32,893 nucleotides of DNA from an uncultured Ignavibacteria bacterium (GTDB lineage: Bacteria > Bacteroidota > Ignavibacteria > Tepidaquicellales > Tepidaquicellaceae), in contig CALMST010000125.1 of the NCBI GenBank assembly GCA_937872315.1, positions 1 to 32,893 of the forward strand, read 5' to 3'. The notes beneath the pieces were generated by a model. It searched no databases, had not been told where the DNA came from, and worked only from the letters and a program-made list of their open reading frames with translations. Position numbers and translations under genes: made by a program. Below, piece by piece: positions 9,327 to 17,684 of the stretch. Position 1 is the stretch's first letter. The number at the start of each line of letters is the position of its first letter.

Positions 9327-9360
9327 ACTGTCCGGGGGATTATCTCCGGGCAGTTTTTTT
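9327..9360 (+). terminator. Rho-independent terminator after paralogue 4
   Basis: ACTGTCCGG pairs with the CCGGGCAGT arm through G-T wobbles, extended by GGGA/TCTC. A run of seven T follows. It lies between two convergent genes. Confidence 0.85.
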
Positions 9361-9391
9361 AAGTGAGCAATAAATAAATAGATTTTCCGGA

Positions 9392-10843
9392 TCAGTTAAT
9401 GATCTCATTAATTTTATCCCCCAGCCAGTTTTTTCCTGTAGTCTGATCGATCATTTGAAAATCCCTTTTTATTAATCCTGCATCCTCTTTTTTAAAACCT
9501 GTCCTGTATTTGATAAGTCTCAGATAAATTTTCAGAAAGTTTAGATTTCTGATGTGATGTATCCTGGGTATATCTTTGTTATTTTTAAAATAATTCTTCA
9601 GATTCGTCATGACGGCATAGGATTCTTCAAACTCTCCGAGTTCATAATAATTATAAAGCTTATATACTGCTGTATCAATATATAGCAGATACTGTGAAGC
9701 CCTGACATCATTAAGAAAAGATAGAGACCGCTCAAAATTTTTCTTTTCAAACTCAAGCTTTGCGTAAGACAGTTTTACTTCATCTTCCTTTAAGTTATCA
9801 GGCAGATATTCAGAATACTGTTTAATGAAATTCCCGACCCAGTCAAAATCTTTTATCTGGAGTCCTATGAAGACATAATCACGGAAATGGTTAAATGAAT
9901 AAGAGCTGTTTTTAAGATCTGAGACCAGGTTCTGTCCGAGTTTTTCATTATATAGTTTGAATAATTCCTGAATATAGGAAAGATCTCCGGCATTGTATTT
10001 TTTTATACAGTAATTTATAAGGTAGATAAACAAATATATTTTATAACTGTCGGCAAGTTGATCATTGATCTCAGTAAAGATTTTATGGGTTGTTTGATAA
10101 AAATTTTCATCCTCAGGATGAGAGAAAGCCATATACAGATTGTAATTCATTGCAACCAGTTTCATGATTGTCTTATCAGAATTTATGAAACCCTTCATGA
10201 AGTTTTCAATATTCAGAGTTTTAAGATAAGCTGCCACATAGTTAGGGTCATATTTAATATTTTCAGATTCCTGCTGTAAAAACTCTATGCCGTTTTCAAA
10301 GATCGTGATCAGATGATAGCAAAGATTGATAACGGATTTTTCATAATATTCATCATATATAATATCATTTTTATTCATATCAAGCAGATAAGTACCGTTA
10401 ATTTCATATATCTCTGACAGCTCTTTAAGCACCGGTACAGCAAGTTTCTTTGACTTCTGTGTTCTCAATGTTTCCCTGTATTTGCTCCTGAAAAGTGACA
10501 TGAGCTTTTTTTCATGCAGTTTTTCAAGAACGATCATATCTCTCTGAGAATTGTTTTCTTTCAGCCATTTATGCGCAAGAAATTCTTCCCCGAGCTTATA
10601 CAGTTCGGAATATCTGTTCTTCAGAGTCTGTCTGCTTAATCTTGCTCCTGTTATTTCCGTCACCGGCTCAGATATTTTCCTGCTTCCGTTCATTTCCTTC
10701 TTCTTAAGAATATGTTCAAGAAAAGGTGTGTAATTTCTTCCTTCAGTAATGTAAGGAGATGAAATGAATTTTGCGAACTGTTCGATCTCTTTTGGTGTGA
10801 ATGATTCAAGAAGCTGGACCAGCTTATTATTTATTATTTCCAA
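9392..10843 (-). CDS. Hypothetical helical protein, inverted inside the paralogue array
   Basis: The 483 residues have no signal peptide or membrane segment, are rich in Lys, Glu, Asn and Tyr, and look all-helical, with possible TPR-like helix pairs in the second half. The N-terminus (LLESFTPKEIEQFAKFISSPYI) resembles uncharacterised long cytoplasmic proteins common in Bacteroidota and Ignavibacteria that I know only as hypothetical. The start is TTG at 10843. The frame stays open upstream but offers no ATG, and the next internal Met is near residue 52. The start codon directly abuts the distal GGGTAT box of the divergent propeller gene, so the two genes may share control. No Shine-Dalgarno is visible. 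It separates paralogues 4 and 5 and is unrelated to them. Function unknown. Confidence 0.85.
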   Translation of the reverse strand: MEIINNKLVQLLESFTPKEIEQFAKFISSPYITEGRNYTPFLEHILKKKEMNGSRKISEPVTEITGARLSRQTLKNRYSELYKLGEEFLAHKWLKENNSQRDMIVLEKLHEKKLMSLFRSKYRETLRTQKSKKLAVPVLKELSEIYEINGTYLLDMNKNDIIYDEYYEKSVINLCYHLITIFENGIEFLQQESENIKYDPNYVAAYLKTLNIENFMKGFINSDKTIMKLVAMNYNLYMAFSHPEDENFYQTTHKIFTEINDQLADSYKIYLFIYLINYCIKKYNAGDLSYIQELFKLYNEKLGQNLVSDLKNSSYSFNHFRDYVFIGLQIKDFDWVGNFIKQYSEYLPDNLKEDEVKLSYAKLEFEKKNFERSLSFLNDVRASQYLLYIDTAVYKLYNYYELGEFEESYAVMTNLKNYFKNNKDIPRIHHIRNLNFLKIYLRLIKYRTGFKKEDAGLIKRDFQMIDQTTGKNWLGDKINEIIN

Positions 10844-10945
10844 GGGTATTAATGTTTTGACTAAAATACCAAAAAGAGCAAAAAATTGAAATCTTTTATG
10901 TAATGTTTACAAAATCGAAGGGTATAAAGTAAAAATCACTGTTTG
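10844..10945 (+). promoter_or_regulatory. Twin GGGTAT promoter element in the divergent region before the 11006 gene
   Basis: GGGTAT boxes at 10844-10849 and 10920-10925 are 76 bp apart. The TTTG element ends at 10945, 26 bp from the proximal box start. The ATG is 86 bp from the proximal box. The downstream element reads CACTGTTTG, the most divergent of the five. The distal box touches the TTG start of the minus-strand gene. Confidence 0.6.
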
Positions 10946-11005
10946 GAAAACTATTATAAAATAAATAATTTATCCGAAATTTTTAATAACCCTTAATAAA
11001 TTTAT

Positions 11006-13495
11006 ATGAAGTCAAAAGTAATGTTTGCAGCTCTTCTTATTTTTTCGTTTTTCCTTTTGAGTAATTCTTATTCACAGCAGAATGTGAACGGATGGTACTG
11101 GGTAAACAGTCAGCCGCAGTCCAATGATCTCTATTGGGTTCAGATGATTGATGCTAACCATTTATTTGCGGCGGGAAATAACGGTACTTTCATGAAATCA
11201 ACTGACGGCGGCGATAGCTGGATCATAAATTCCCAGGCAGGCGTCAAGGATGAGCTCTTCGGAGTGGGAAGCTCTTACATGCTTAACACGGGCTGGTTCT
11301 TTAATGCCAGTACGGGAATAGTTGCAGGTTCTTCCAATTTTGATGATGGTGGAAAGATCAGAAGAACAACAGACGGAGGCTTGACCTTCTCATCTGTTAA
11401 TCTCGGTTTACCCCCGGGTTTTCCGATTGTAAATGATATTTATTTTTTAAATTCAACAACCGGTTATTTATGCGGTAATAATACTGTGAAAGCATTGAAA
11501 ACAACTGACGGCGGATTGTCATGGAATTCTTTACCAAATCTTTCAGCTTATAATTTTACTTTTTCGAAAATTTATGCTGATGCAAATAAGATCATCATCG
11601 GCGGATACCCATCAGGTAAATATCTGATATCCTTAAACGGAGGATCAATATGGACTCTGGATTCATTGACTGACAGCACTAACTTATCCATTACCGATAT
11701 TGTATTCCAGAATTCTACAACAGGATTTATTTCAGGAAACCCGAATTATTTTGCCTATACTACTGACGGGGGAGTGAACTGGAACAGAACATCTTTTCCG
11801 GATACATCTGTAGGAATTTATGATCTGAAGATCGTTGGTTCTAATGTCTATGCTCTCGGACCTTTTGAAAACTATTATTATACATCTAATCTCGGCTCCG
11901 GCTGGAATCAGGTTAATTTTGATGATCCTACAAATGTAAATCAACCGGCTTCATATTATGTTAATGCCTTTGATATAATAGGTAATGATGCTGTCATTGT
12001 AGGCGCAAGCGGAAAGATAAATATAAGCAATGACAACGGCTCAAGCTGGAGAAACAAAAATTATGCGGTCGGCAACAGCGAAATGACCTTCCCTACAGTT
12101 TTTGCGCAGCCCGGGACCAACAATCTGTGGACGGGAAGCAACACCGGAATTATCCTTACTTCTACTAACAACGGATCAAACTGGTATAAATACCAGACTT
12201 CTGCCGGTTTTAATTTCTATGATATTGAAATGACAAATTCTGCAACGGGATATGCCGCAGGAGGATTTTTTGTAGCTGGTGTCGGATACTGTTATAAAAC
12301 TGTTAACGGCGGAGGTTCATGGTCTCCTCTCAGCTTGCCTGTATCAACAGTGCCGGTAAATGGTCTTTCCTTTATTAATCAGAATACCGGCTGGATCTTC
12401 GGCGGTTATGCAATCGGCAATGATCCGGCTCTTCTTTATAAAACTACTGACGGCGGTACTTCCTGGATATCACAGGCACTAACACCTGCCGGTAATCCAA
12501 TTTTAGTTGACGGTGATATGGTGGATCAGAATACCGGATATTGCTTTGGAGGAAATAAGGTCTGGAAAACCGTAAACGGAGGTAATAACTGGAATCTTAT
12601 CACTAATCTTCCGACAGATGTTTACTGGAATTCTGTAAAAGTCTTCAACAGCTCTGTAGTTTATGTCAGCAGTTCAAACAGTTTTTATAAATCCACTAAC
12701 GGCGGTTCTTCATGGCAGTCAGTTTCATATCCTAATAATAATGATGTTGTATTCAGAACGGACTGGTTTGATCAAAGCAATGGTACACTGGTTGGAACAT
12801 CAGGTTATACCGCCAAAACAAAAGACGGTGGCATTACATGGACAGAAAGGAATACCGGAACTTCAACTCTTACCGGAGTATCAATGTCATCCGCTAATAC
12901 GGTATATACTTCAAGTGACAGAAATATTATGGGAGCGGTCCTGAGACTGAATGACCTTAATACTTCAACGGTCTTGAATCTTAAGATCGGGATTCAGGGA
13001 TTCTGGAACGGAAGTACTCAGGTCAGTGATACAGTAACCTGCCATTTAAGAAATTCTTCTGCGCCGTTTAATGAAGTTGCCATAAAGGCAGCTGTCATAA
13101 ACAATAACGGTCAGGGAACATTTACTTTCAATTCTGTTCCGGCAGGGAATTATTATTTAGAGATCACACACAGAAATGCTCTCGAAACATGGAATGCGGC
13201 ACCATTGTCTTTGTCTCCGGGCGGAAATTATAATTATGATTTTACAACTTCACCTTCCCAGGCTTACGGAAATAACATTATTCTCAAAGCCGGAAGATAT
13301 TGTAATTACAGCGGTGATGTGAATCACAACGGTAATATTGATCTCAATGATGTCGTATCGGTAAATAACAGTACCTCTGTTTTTACATCCGGGTATAAAA
13401 CAGAAGATATTACAGGAGATAACTTTGTTGATCTTTCTGATATGATCATTACATTTAATAATGCATCTTTGTTTGTTGCAAAAATAACTCCCTGA
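11006..13495 (+). CDS. Secreted 13-blade Ycf48-like propeller protein with dockerin-like tail (paralogue 5)
   Basis: The 829 residues begin with a signal peptide (MKSKVMFAALLIFSFFLLSN, ending NSYS). Thirteen Asp-boxes include a variant fourth (SLNGGSIW). The sandwich carries TCHLRN and THRNALETWNA; the motif has Ala in place of the usual Ser. The C-terminal dockerin-like loops are DVNHNGNIDLND and DITGDNFVDLSD, so the first loop is better conserved here than in paralogues 2-4. The protein ends AKITP. The stop codon lies in the loop of a 7-bp inverted repeat. Promoter layout and leader are as in the other array members. Extracellular location is inferred; function is unknown. Confidence 0.93.
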   Translation: MKSKVMFAALLIFSFFLLSNSYSQQNVNGWYWVNSQPQSNDLYWVQMIDANHLFAAGNNGTFMKSTDGGDSWIINSQAGVKDELFGVGSSYMLNTGWFFNASTGIVAGSSNFDDGGKIRRTTDGGLTFSSVNLGLPPGFPIVNDIYFLNSTTGYLCGNNTVKALKTTDGGLSWNSLPNLSAYNFTFSKIYADANKIIIGGYPSGKYLISLNGGSIWTLDSLTDSTNLSITDIVFQNSTTGFISGNPNYFAYTTDGGVNWNRTSFPDTSVGIYDLKIVGSNVYALGPFENYYYTSNLGSGWNQVNFDDPTNVNQPASYYVNAFDIIGNDAVIVGASGKINISNDNGSSWRNKNYAVGNSEMTFPTVFAQPGTNNLWTGSNTGIILTSTNNGSNWYKYQTSAGFNFYDIEMTNSATGYAAGGFFVAGVGYCYKTVNGGGSWSPLSLPVSTVPVNGLSFINQNTGWIFGGYAIGNDPALLYKTTDGGTSWISQALTPAGNPILVDGDMVDQNTGYCFGGNKVWKTVNGGNNWNLITNLPTDVYWNSVKVFNSSVVYVSSSNSFYKSTNGGSSWQSVSYPNNNDVVFRTDWFDQSNGTLVGTSGYTAKTKDGGITWTERNTGTSTLTGVSMSSANTVYTSSDRNIMGAVLRLNDLNTSTVLNLKIGIQGFWNGSTQVSDTVTCHLRNSSAPFNEVAIKAAVINNNGQGTFTFNSVPAGNYYLEITHRNALETWNAAPLSLSPGGNYNYDFTTSPSQAYGNNIILKAGRYCNYSGDVNHNGNIDLNDVVSVNNSTSVFTSGYKTEDITGDNFVDLSDMIITFNNASLFVAKITP

Positions 13496-13506
13496 TAAAG
13501 GGAGTT
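13486..13506 (+). repeat. Inverted repeat enclosing a stop codon
   Basis: AACTCCC (13486-13492) and GGGAGTT (13500-13506) form a perfect 7-bp stem. The 7-base loop TGATAAA contains the TGA stop of paralogue 5. There is no T-tract, so it is not a terminator. The separate terminator starts 26 bases later. Confidence 0.6.
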
Positions 13507-13531
13507 AAACATTACAAGTTGAAAGTTACCA

Positions 13532-13571
13532 AATCAGTCCGGAGAAATTTTTCCGGACTGATTTTTTTTTA
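13532..13571 (+). terminator. Rho-independent terminator after paralogue 5
   Basis: A perfect 12-bp stem, AATCAGTCCGGA (13532-13543) with TCCGGACTGATT (13552-13563), has an 8-base loop and is followed by a run of T. Confidence 0.95.
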
Positions 13572-13647
13572 ATCGTAAAATACTGAACCATACTTTTTGT
13601 GTTTGTGATTTGGATTTAACTGACTAAGTTTTGTATTAATTTTTAAT

Positions 13648-13751
13648 GGGTATTTTAATTTTACAAATTGTCCCGTATTATATAGATTTATTGTAATATT
13701 TAATAAATCCTTCAGAGCCAAATCCGGGTATTTTATTACAACCTCTCTTTG
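13648..13751 (+). promoter_or_regulatory. Twin GGGTAT promoter element upstream of the 13807 gene
   Basis: GGGTAT boxes at 13648-13653 and 13726-13731 are 78 bp apart. CTCTCTTTG ends at 13751, 26 bp from the proximal box start. The ATG is 81 bp from the proximal box. Confidence 0.65.
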
Positions 13752-13806
13752 AAAAAATCTATTCTTATAATTAATTTTAACAATTAATTACAAATCAAAA
13801 AAAAGT

Positions 13807-16302
13807 ATGAACCAACATTTAAAAATTTTATTATTATTTGTATTTCTCAGTATCTTTACACAAAATACTTATTCACAGCAAAATACAAATGGCTGGTACT
13901 GGATCAATGGTCAGCCGCAGTCAAATAATCTTAATTGGGTAAAAATAATTGATGCAACTCATTATTATGCAGTCGGGGAAAACGGAACATTCATGAAATC
14001 TTCGGATGGTGGAAACACATGGCTAATTAATTCTCAGGCAGGAATCTTGGATCCGTCTTTTAGTTCCGGAGGTACACAGAGACTTTATTCCGGCTGGTTC
14101 TTTGATGCAAATACAGGTTACGTAACATGTCAGTCTGTAACCGGAGACGGTGGCTACATCAGAAGAACTACAAACGGTGGTGAATCATTCACAAGTATTG
14201 GTCTTGGCATTGCTTCAGGATTTACAAGAGTGCTGGATATTTATTTTATTAATTCAAATACAGGTTATATTTGCGGTACAAGTAATATGAAAGCAATGAA
14301 GACTACTGACGGCGGATTTAACTGGAATGTAATGCCTGATCTTCCGGTATTAACATCAAATTATAATTCCGTTTATGCAACGGATGAAAATAATATTTAT
14401 CTGGGTGTTGCATCGGATGGTGGTCCAAATCAAAGAAGAATTGTCAGAACATCGGATGCAGGTGCTACCTGGAAAATTGATACTTTACCGGGTACTGTAT
14501 CTGTTAATATAAATGATATAGATTTTCAAAATGCTGACACCGGATTTGCAGCTGGCAGCAATACCTATTTCGGTTACACAACAAACGGGGGAGTAAGCTG
14601 GCTTCAGGCATCTTTTCCAAATATACAACAGGGACTCAGCAGTCTGAAAATTATCGGCACAACCGTTTATGCATTGGGATCATACAATTCTTATTATTAT
14701 ACAACCGATCTGGGAGCAACATGGGATTCTGTTATCTTTAATGATCCTTTAAATTCAAATCAACCGGGTATATCGGTCATGAATTCTTTTGATATAAACG
14801 GAAGCAATGCGATAGTTGCCGGTAATAATGGAAAAGTAAATGTAAGTTATAACAGCGGAGTTAACTGGACAAATAAAAACTACAGTGTCGGTAATAATAT
14901 CTTTGCGTTTACTTCTATTTTCGCTCTGCCCGGAACCGGTAATGTCTGGGCAGGAACAAGCGGCGGGGGATTAATAATCCATTCCACAAACAGCGGAGCT
15001 AACTGGACAAAGCAGCAGACATCTGCTCCGGATGCGATCAGAGACTTTGACATGCTAAACTCTTCAACAGGTTATGCTGTTGGCGGAAACTTCTTTACTC
15101 CTTCAGGATACTGCTATCTTACAATCAACGGCGGATCTAACTGGTTTTCATTGCCAATTCCGAATCCTTACAGTCCGGTTAATTCAGTTGATTTTGTAAA
15201 TGTATACACCGGATGGATAGCCGGAAATGCGGGAATATCCAGAACTACAAACGCCGGTTCTACCTGGACTGTACAGACTCTTAATCCATCGCCCGGAGCT
15301 GCGGCCATATCAGAAATAAATATGGCTGACGCTAATACCGGTTATTGTGTAAATTCAAACATAGTGTGGAAAACAATTAACGGAGGAACTAACTGGGATA
15401 AAATAAATACTATTCCTTCAGGTAATGTTTTCAGTTCTATCAAGACTTTTTCAAATACTATTTTATTTGTCGGAGGCGGTCAGAAGATTTATAAGACATA
15501 TGATGGCGGTGCTACCTGGGATTCTGCTTTTACACCGTCAGGTTCCGCAGGCATAGGCAAAATGGACTGGTCGGATCTGAACAACGGAACAGTAGTGGGT
15601 ACATCAGGATATACTGCAAAAACAAAAGATGGTGGAATTACATGGACTGAAAGAAATACAGGCAGCTCAACTCTCGGAAGTGTTTCCATGCCCAATAAAG
15701 ATACCGTCTATACCGCATGCGACCGAAATGTACTTGGAGCATTATTCAGACTTTATGACTCAGCTCCGCCGGCGACAACTCTGAATCTAACCATCGGAAT
15801 TGAAGCTTTCTGGAACGGCTCTGTACAGGTTACTGATACTGTTACATGTCATTTAAGAAATTCCATATCACCTTATGATGAAGTTGATTTAGCTTCTGCT
15901 GTCATGGATAATTCAGGTCTGGCTACATTTTCATTTGAGAATGTTGCGACGGGTACATATTACCTCGTGATCACACAACGGAATTCACTTGAGACATGGA
16001 GCGGACTTCCGCAGAATATAACTTCCGGAAGTAATTTAAATTATAATTTCACAACTTCGGCTTCACAGGCGTTTGGTAATAATCTGAAGCTTGTATCAGG
16101 ACGTTATTGTGATTTCAGCGGAGATGTGAATCAGGACGGTTTAATTGATCTTTCAGATGTTGTTTCTGTTAATAACGGATCATCTGTGTTTTTAACTGGA
16201 TATGTTGTTCAGGATGTTAACGGCGATAGTATTGTCGATCTCTCTGATCTTATCATTACATTGAATAATGCTTCGGCTTTTGTTGTTAAGATAGCACCGT
16301 AA
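13807..16302 (+). CDS. Secreted 13-blade Ycf48-like propeller protein with dockerin-like tail (paralogue 6)
   Basis: The 831 residues have a signal peptide (MNQHLKILLLFVFLSIF, ending QNTYS), 13 Asp-boxes (KSSDGGNTW to KTKDGGITW) and a sandwich with TCHLRN and TQRNSLETWSG. The final 61 residues are dockerin-like with the most canonical loops of the array (DVNQDGLIDLSD and DVNGDSIVDLSD). The protein ends VKIAP. It is the last gene of the array and has its own promoter element and terminator. The A-rich leader has no Shine-Dalgarno. A possible role in surface or extracellular complexes is only an inference from the dockerin-like end; no cohesin-like partner is visible in the window. Confidence 0.93.
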   Translation: MNQHLKILLLFVFLSIFTQNTYSQQNTNGWYWINGQPQSNNLNWVKIIDATHYYAVGENGTFMKSSDGGNTWLINSQAGILDPSFSSGGTQRLYSGWFFDANTGYVTCQSVTGDGGYIRRTTNGGESFTSIGLGIASGFTRVLDIYFINSNTGYICGTSNMKAMKTTDGGFNWNVMPDLPVLTSNYNSVYATDENNIYLGVASDGGPNQRRIVRTSDAGATWKIDTLPGTVSVNINDIDFQNADTGFAAGSNTYFGYTTNGGVSWLQASFPNIQQGLSSLKIIGTTVYALGSYNSYYYTTDLGATWDSVIFNDPLNSNQPGISVMNSFDINGSNAIVAGNNGKVNVSYNSGVNWTNKNYSVGNNIFAFTSIFALPGTGNVWAGTSGGGLIIHSTNSGANWTKQQTSAPDAIRDFDMLNSSTGYAVGGNFFTPSGYCYLTINGGSNWFSLPIPNPYSPVNSVDFVNVYTGWIAGNAGISRTTNAGSTWTVQTLNPSPGAAAISEINMADANTGYCVNSNIVWKTINGGTNWDKINTIPSGNVFSSIKTFSNTILFVGGGQKIYKTYDGGATWDSAFTPSGSAGIGKMDWSDLNNGTVVGTSGYTAKTKDGGITWTERNTGSSTLGSVSMPNKDTVYTACDRNVLGALFRLYDSAPPATTLNLTIGIEAFWNGSVQVTDTVTCHLRNSISPYDEVDLASAVMDNSGLATFSFENVATGTYYLVITQRNSLETWSGLPQNITSGSNLNYNFTTSASQAFGNNLKLVSGRYCDFSGDVNQDGLIDLSDVVSVNNGSSVFLTGYVVQDVNGDSIVDLSDLIITLNNASAFVVKIAP

Positions 16303-16390
16303 AATTAAAGATCATGAATCGTAACTTCATAATTGATTTTTAAAACTGTACAGCAGTTTAATAAAAATCAAAGAATAAATTTAAAGAAAT

Positions 16391-16432
16391 CTGTCCGGAG
16401 ATTTATCAGCTATCTTCGGACAGTTTTCATTA
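16391..16432 (+). terminator. Rho-independent terminator after paralogue 6
   Basis: CTGTCCGGAGAT (16391-16402) pairs with ATCTTCGGACAG (16412-16423) with one wobble. TTTT follows. It lies between convergent genes. Confidence 0.88.
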
Positions 16433-16457
16433 TACTTTGAATTTTTAAATTGTATCT

Positions 16458-16646
16458 TCAATTCCTCTTATCTTTTCTGTTATAAATTCCCTTAAGAAAG
16501 TTATAAGTTAATCCGTTTTGCAGAGTAAAACCTATAACCATGATTCCCAGCAGATATTTAAAATCTTCACTTCCTTTATATAAATAAGAAGCTGAGAAAA
16601 TTACAGCAGCCCAGATAAAGGCATTAATTATTATTAAAGTTTTCAT
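16458..16646 (-). CDS. Small two-helix membrane protein, hypothetical
   Basis: The 62 residues contain two hydrophobic segments. The first is about 4-22 (IIINAFIWAAVIFSASYLY) and the second about 30-48 (YLLGIMVIGFTLQNGLTY). They are joined by a short charged loop (KGSEDFK), and the C-terminus is basic (YNRKDKRN). This is the pattern of a small inner-membrane protein with the tail probably in the cytoplasm. I know similar short proteins in Bacteroidota only as uncharacterised. It is convergent with paralogue 6. The upstream neighbour on the same strand ends 59 bp away, so co-transcription is possible. Confidence 0.65.
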   Translation of the reverse strand: MKTLIIINAFIWAAVIFSASYLYKGSEDFKYLLGIMVIGFTLQNGLTYNFLKGIYNRKDKRN

Positions 16647-16704
16647 TTAGTAAAATTGCTATGATCATAAAAAAAACAATTTGCATTTTTTTTGAAACGT
16701 GAAA

Positions 16705-17160
16705 TTATCTTATAATATCATCTATAATATCCAGATGATGTTTTGTATGAATAATCAGAAATTTTACGGTGGGTTTCAAATTCAGCCTTCCGAAAAATGG
16801 ATGATCAAAAAAATTCCCTGAATTCAAATTTTCCAGGATCCTTAATTTTTCCCCGGTGATCTTAAAATGTTCATTAAGTGTATCACTGTTTAAATTACCT
16901 TTTGGCTGAACGATTTCCGGGGATTTTGCTCTGCCTCTCGGGATCCTGTTCATCACAAATACCAGTGTTCTTGTCGGATTGAATTTCCATTTATATTTTT
17001 GCGGATCCGAGCTTTGCAAAGCTCTGATAATATTGTTGACAGTAAGCAATGAATGCTCGATGTGCCATCCGGCTGAAGAAACGGAAACTTCCGGATTGGT
17101 TTTTTCATGATAAGGTATTCTGGATTCCAGTTCATGTATTATCTCTGTTAATTTATCCAT
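16705..17160 (-). CDS. DUF1569-family DinB-like protein
   Basis: The 151 residues match the DUF1569 pattern of DinB-like four-helix proteins. There is an N-terminal helix, a GWHIEHSLLTVNNII segment near residues 31-45, a central region with NRIPRGRAKSPEIVQP, and the C-terminal HTKHHLDIIDDI (about 137-148). The His residues in these two segments are the likely metal ligands by analogy with the DinB/YfiT fold. The biochemical role of this family is not established. No signal peptide is present, so it is cytoplasmic. It is divergent from the SnoaL-like gene at 17292 across about 130 bp. Confidence 0.8.
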   Translation of the reverse strand: MDKLTEIIHELESRIPYHEKTNPEVSVSSAGWHIEHSLLTVNNIIRALQSSDPQKYKWKFNPTRTLVFVMNRIPRGRAKSPEIVQPKGNLNSDTLNEHFKITGEKLRILENLNSGNFFDHPFFGRLNLKPTVKFLIIHTKHHLDIIDDIIR

Positions 17161-17249
17161 TTTTTACAATTCTATTTCCCGTAATTTATGTATAAAGTTT
17201 TATAGAAAATGCTCTAAAAAATTCTGAAAAGTAGCTTTCTCATAAATAT

Positions 17250-17257
17250 TAACTTTG
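17250..17257 (+). promoter_or_regulatory. Bacteroidetes-type -7 element TAACTTTG
   Basis: TAACTTTG matches the TAnnTTTG -7 consensus of Bacteroidetes vegetative promoters and lies 35 bp before the ATG of the SnoaL-like gene. No convincing -33 TTG is seen, so this rests on the -7 box alone. Confidence 0.5.
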
Positions 17258-17291
17258 TTATTTTTGTAAATTCAAAAATTATAAAATACAA

Positions 17292-17651
17292 ATGGAAGAA
17301 AGAATTGAATCTTTATTCAATGATATAGACAGCATGGATGCTGATAAGTTTGTTTCCTACCTTGATGAAGATGTTGTGTTTAAATTTGGCAATGCGCCAG
17401 AGACAAAAGGAAAAGAAGAAACACGTCAGGCAGTTGACGGTTTTTTCAAATCGATCAAAGGGATCAGCCACCGGAAAATAAGGATATGGATCCATCCTGA
17501 CAGTATTATCTATCAGGGATCCGTAACATACACAAGACATGATGATTCAGTTATCACTCTGCCTTATCTAAATTTATTTCTTATGAAAGGGGAAATGATA
17601 ATTGATTATAAAATTTATATGGATGTTAATCCTCTGTTTTCAGGATCATAA
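17292..17651 (+). CDS. SnoaL-like / NTF2-fold protein
   Basis: The 119 residues have the SnoaL-like plan. An N-terminal helix is followed by MDADKFVSYLDEDVVFKFGN, the usual 'fraction of time spent x, early strand' segment of NTF2-fold proteins. Then come a helix (KEETRQAVDGFFKSI) and alternating strands ending in LFLMKGEMIIDYKIYMD. Family members bind or convert small molecules in a conical cavity. The substrate here cannot be predicted. The gene is preceded by a TAACTTTG promoter box and no Shine-Dalgarno. It is convergent with the methyltransferase gene, with a 33-bp gap and no visible terminator. Confidence 0.78.
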   Translation: MEERIESLFNDIDSMDADKFVSYLDEDVVFKFGNAPETKGKEETRQAVDGFFKSIKGISHRKIRIWIHPDSIIYQGSVTYTRHDDSVITLPYLNLFLMKGEMIIDYKIYMDVNPLFSGS

Positions 17652-17684
17652 TATTTTGTTTCATATTAACTTTTAGGTACACCT

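Noticed and set aside
13440-13495. Type IX secretion C-terminal sorting domain on the propeller proteins
   Set aside because: The last 61 residues have two calcium-loop-like segments and end in I-x-P, unlike the type IX sorting domain, which ends in a basic strand.
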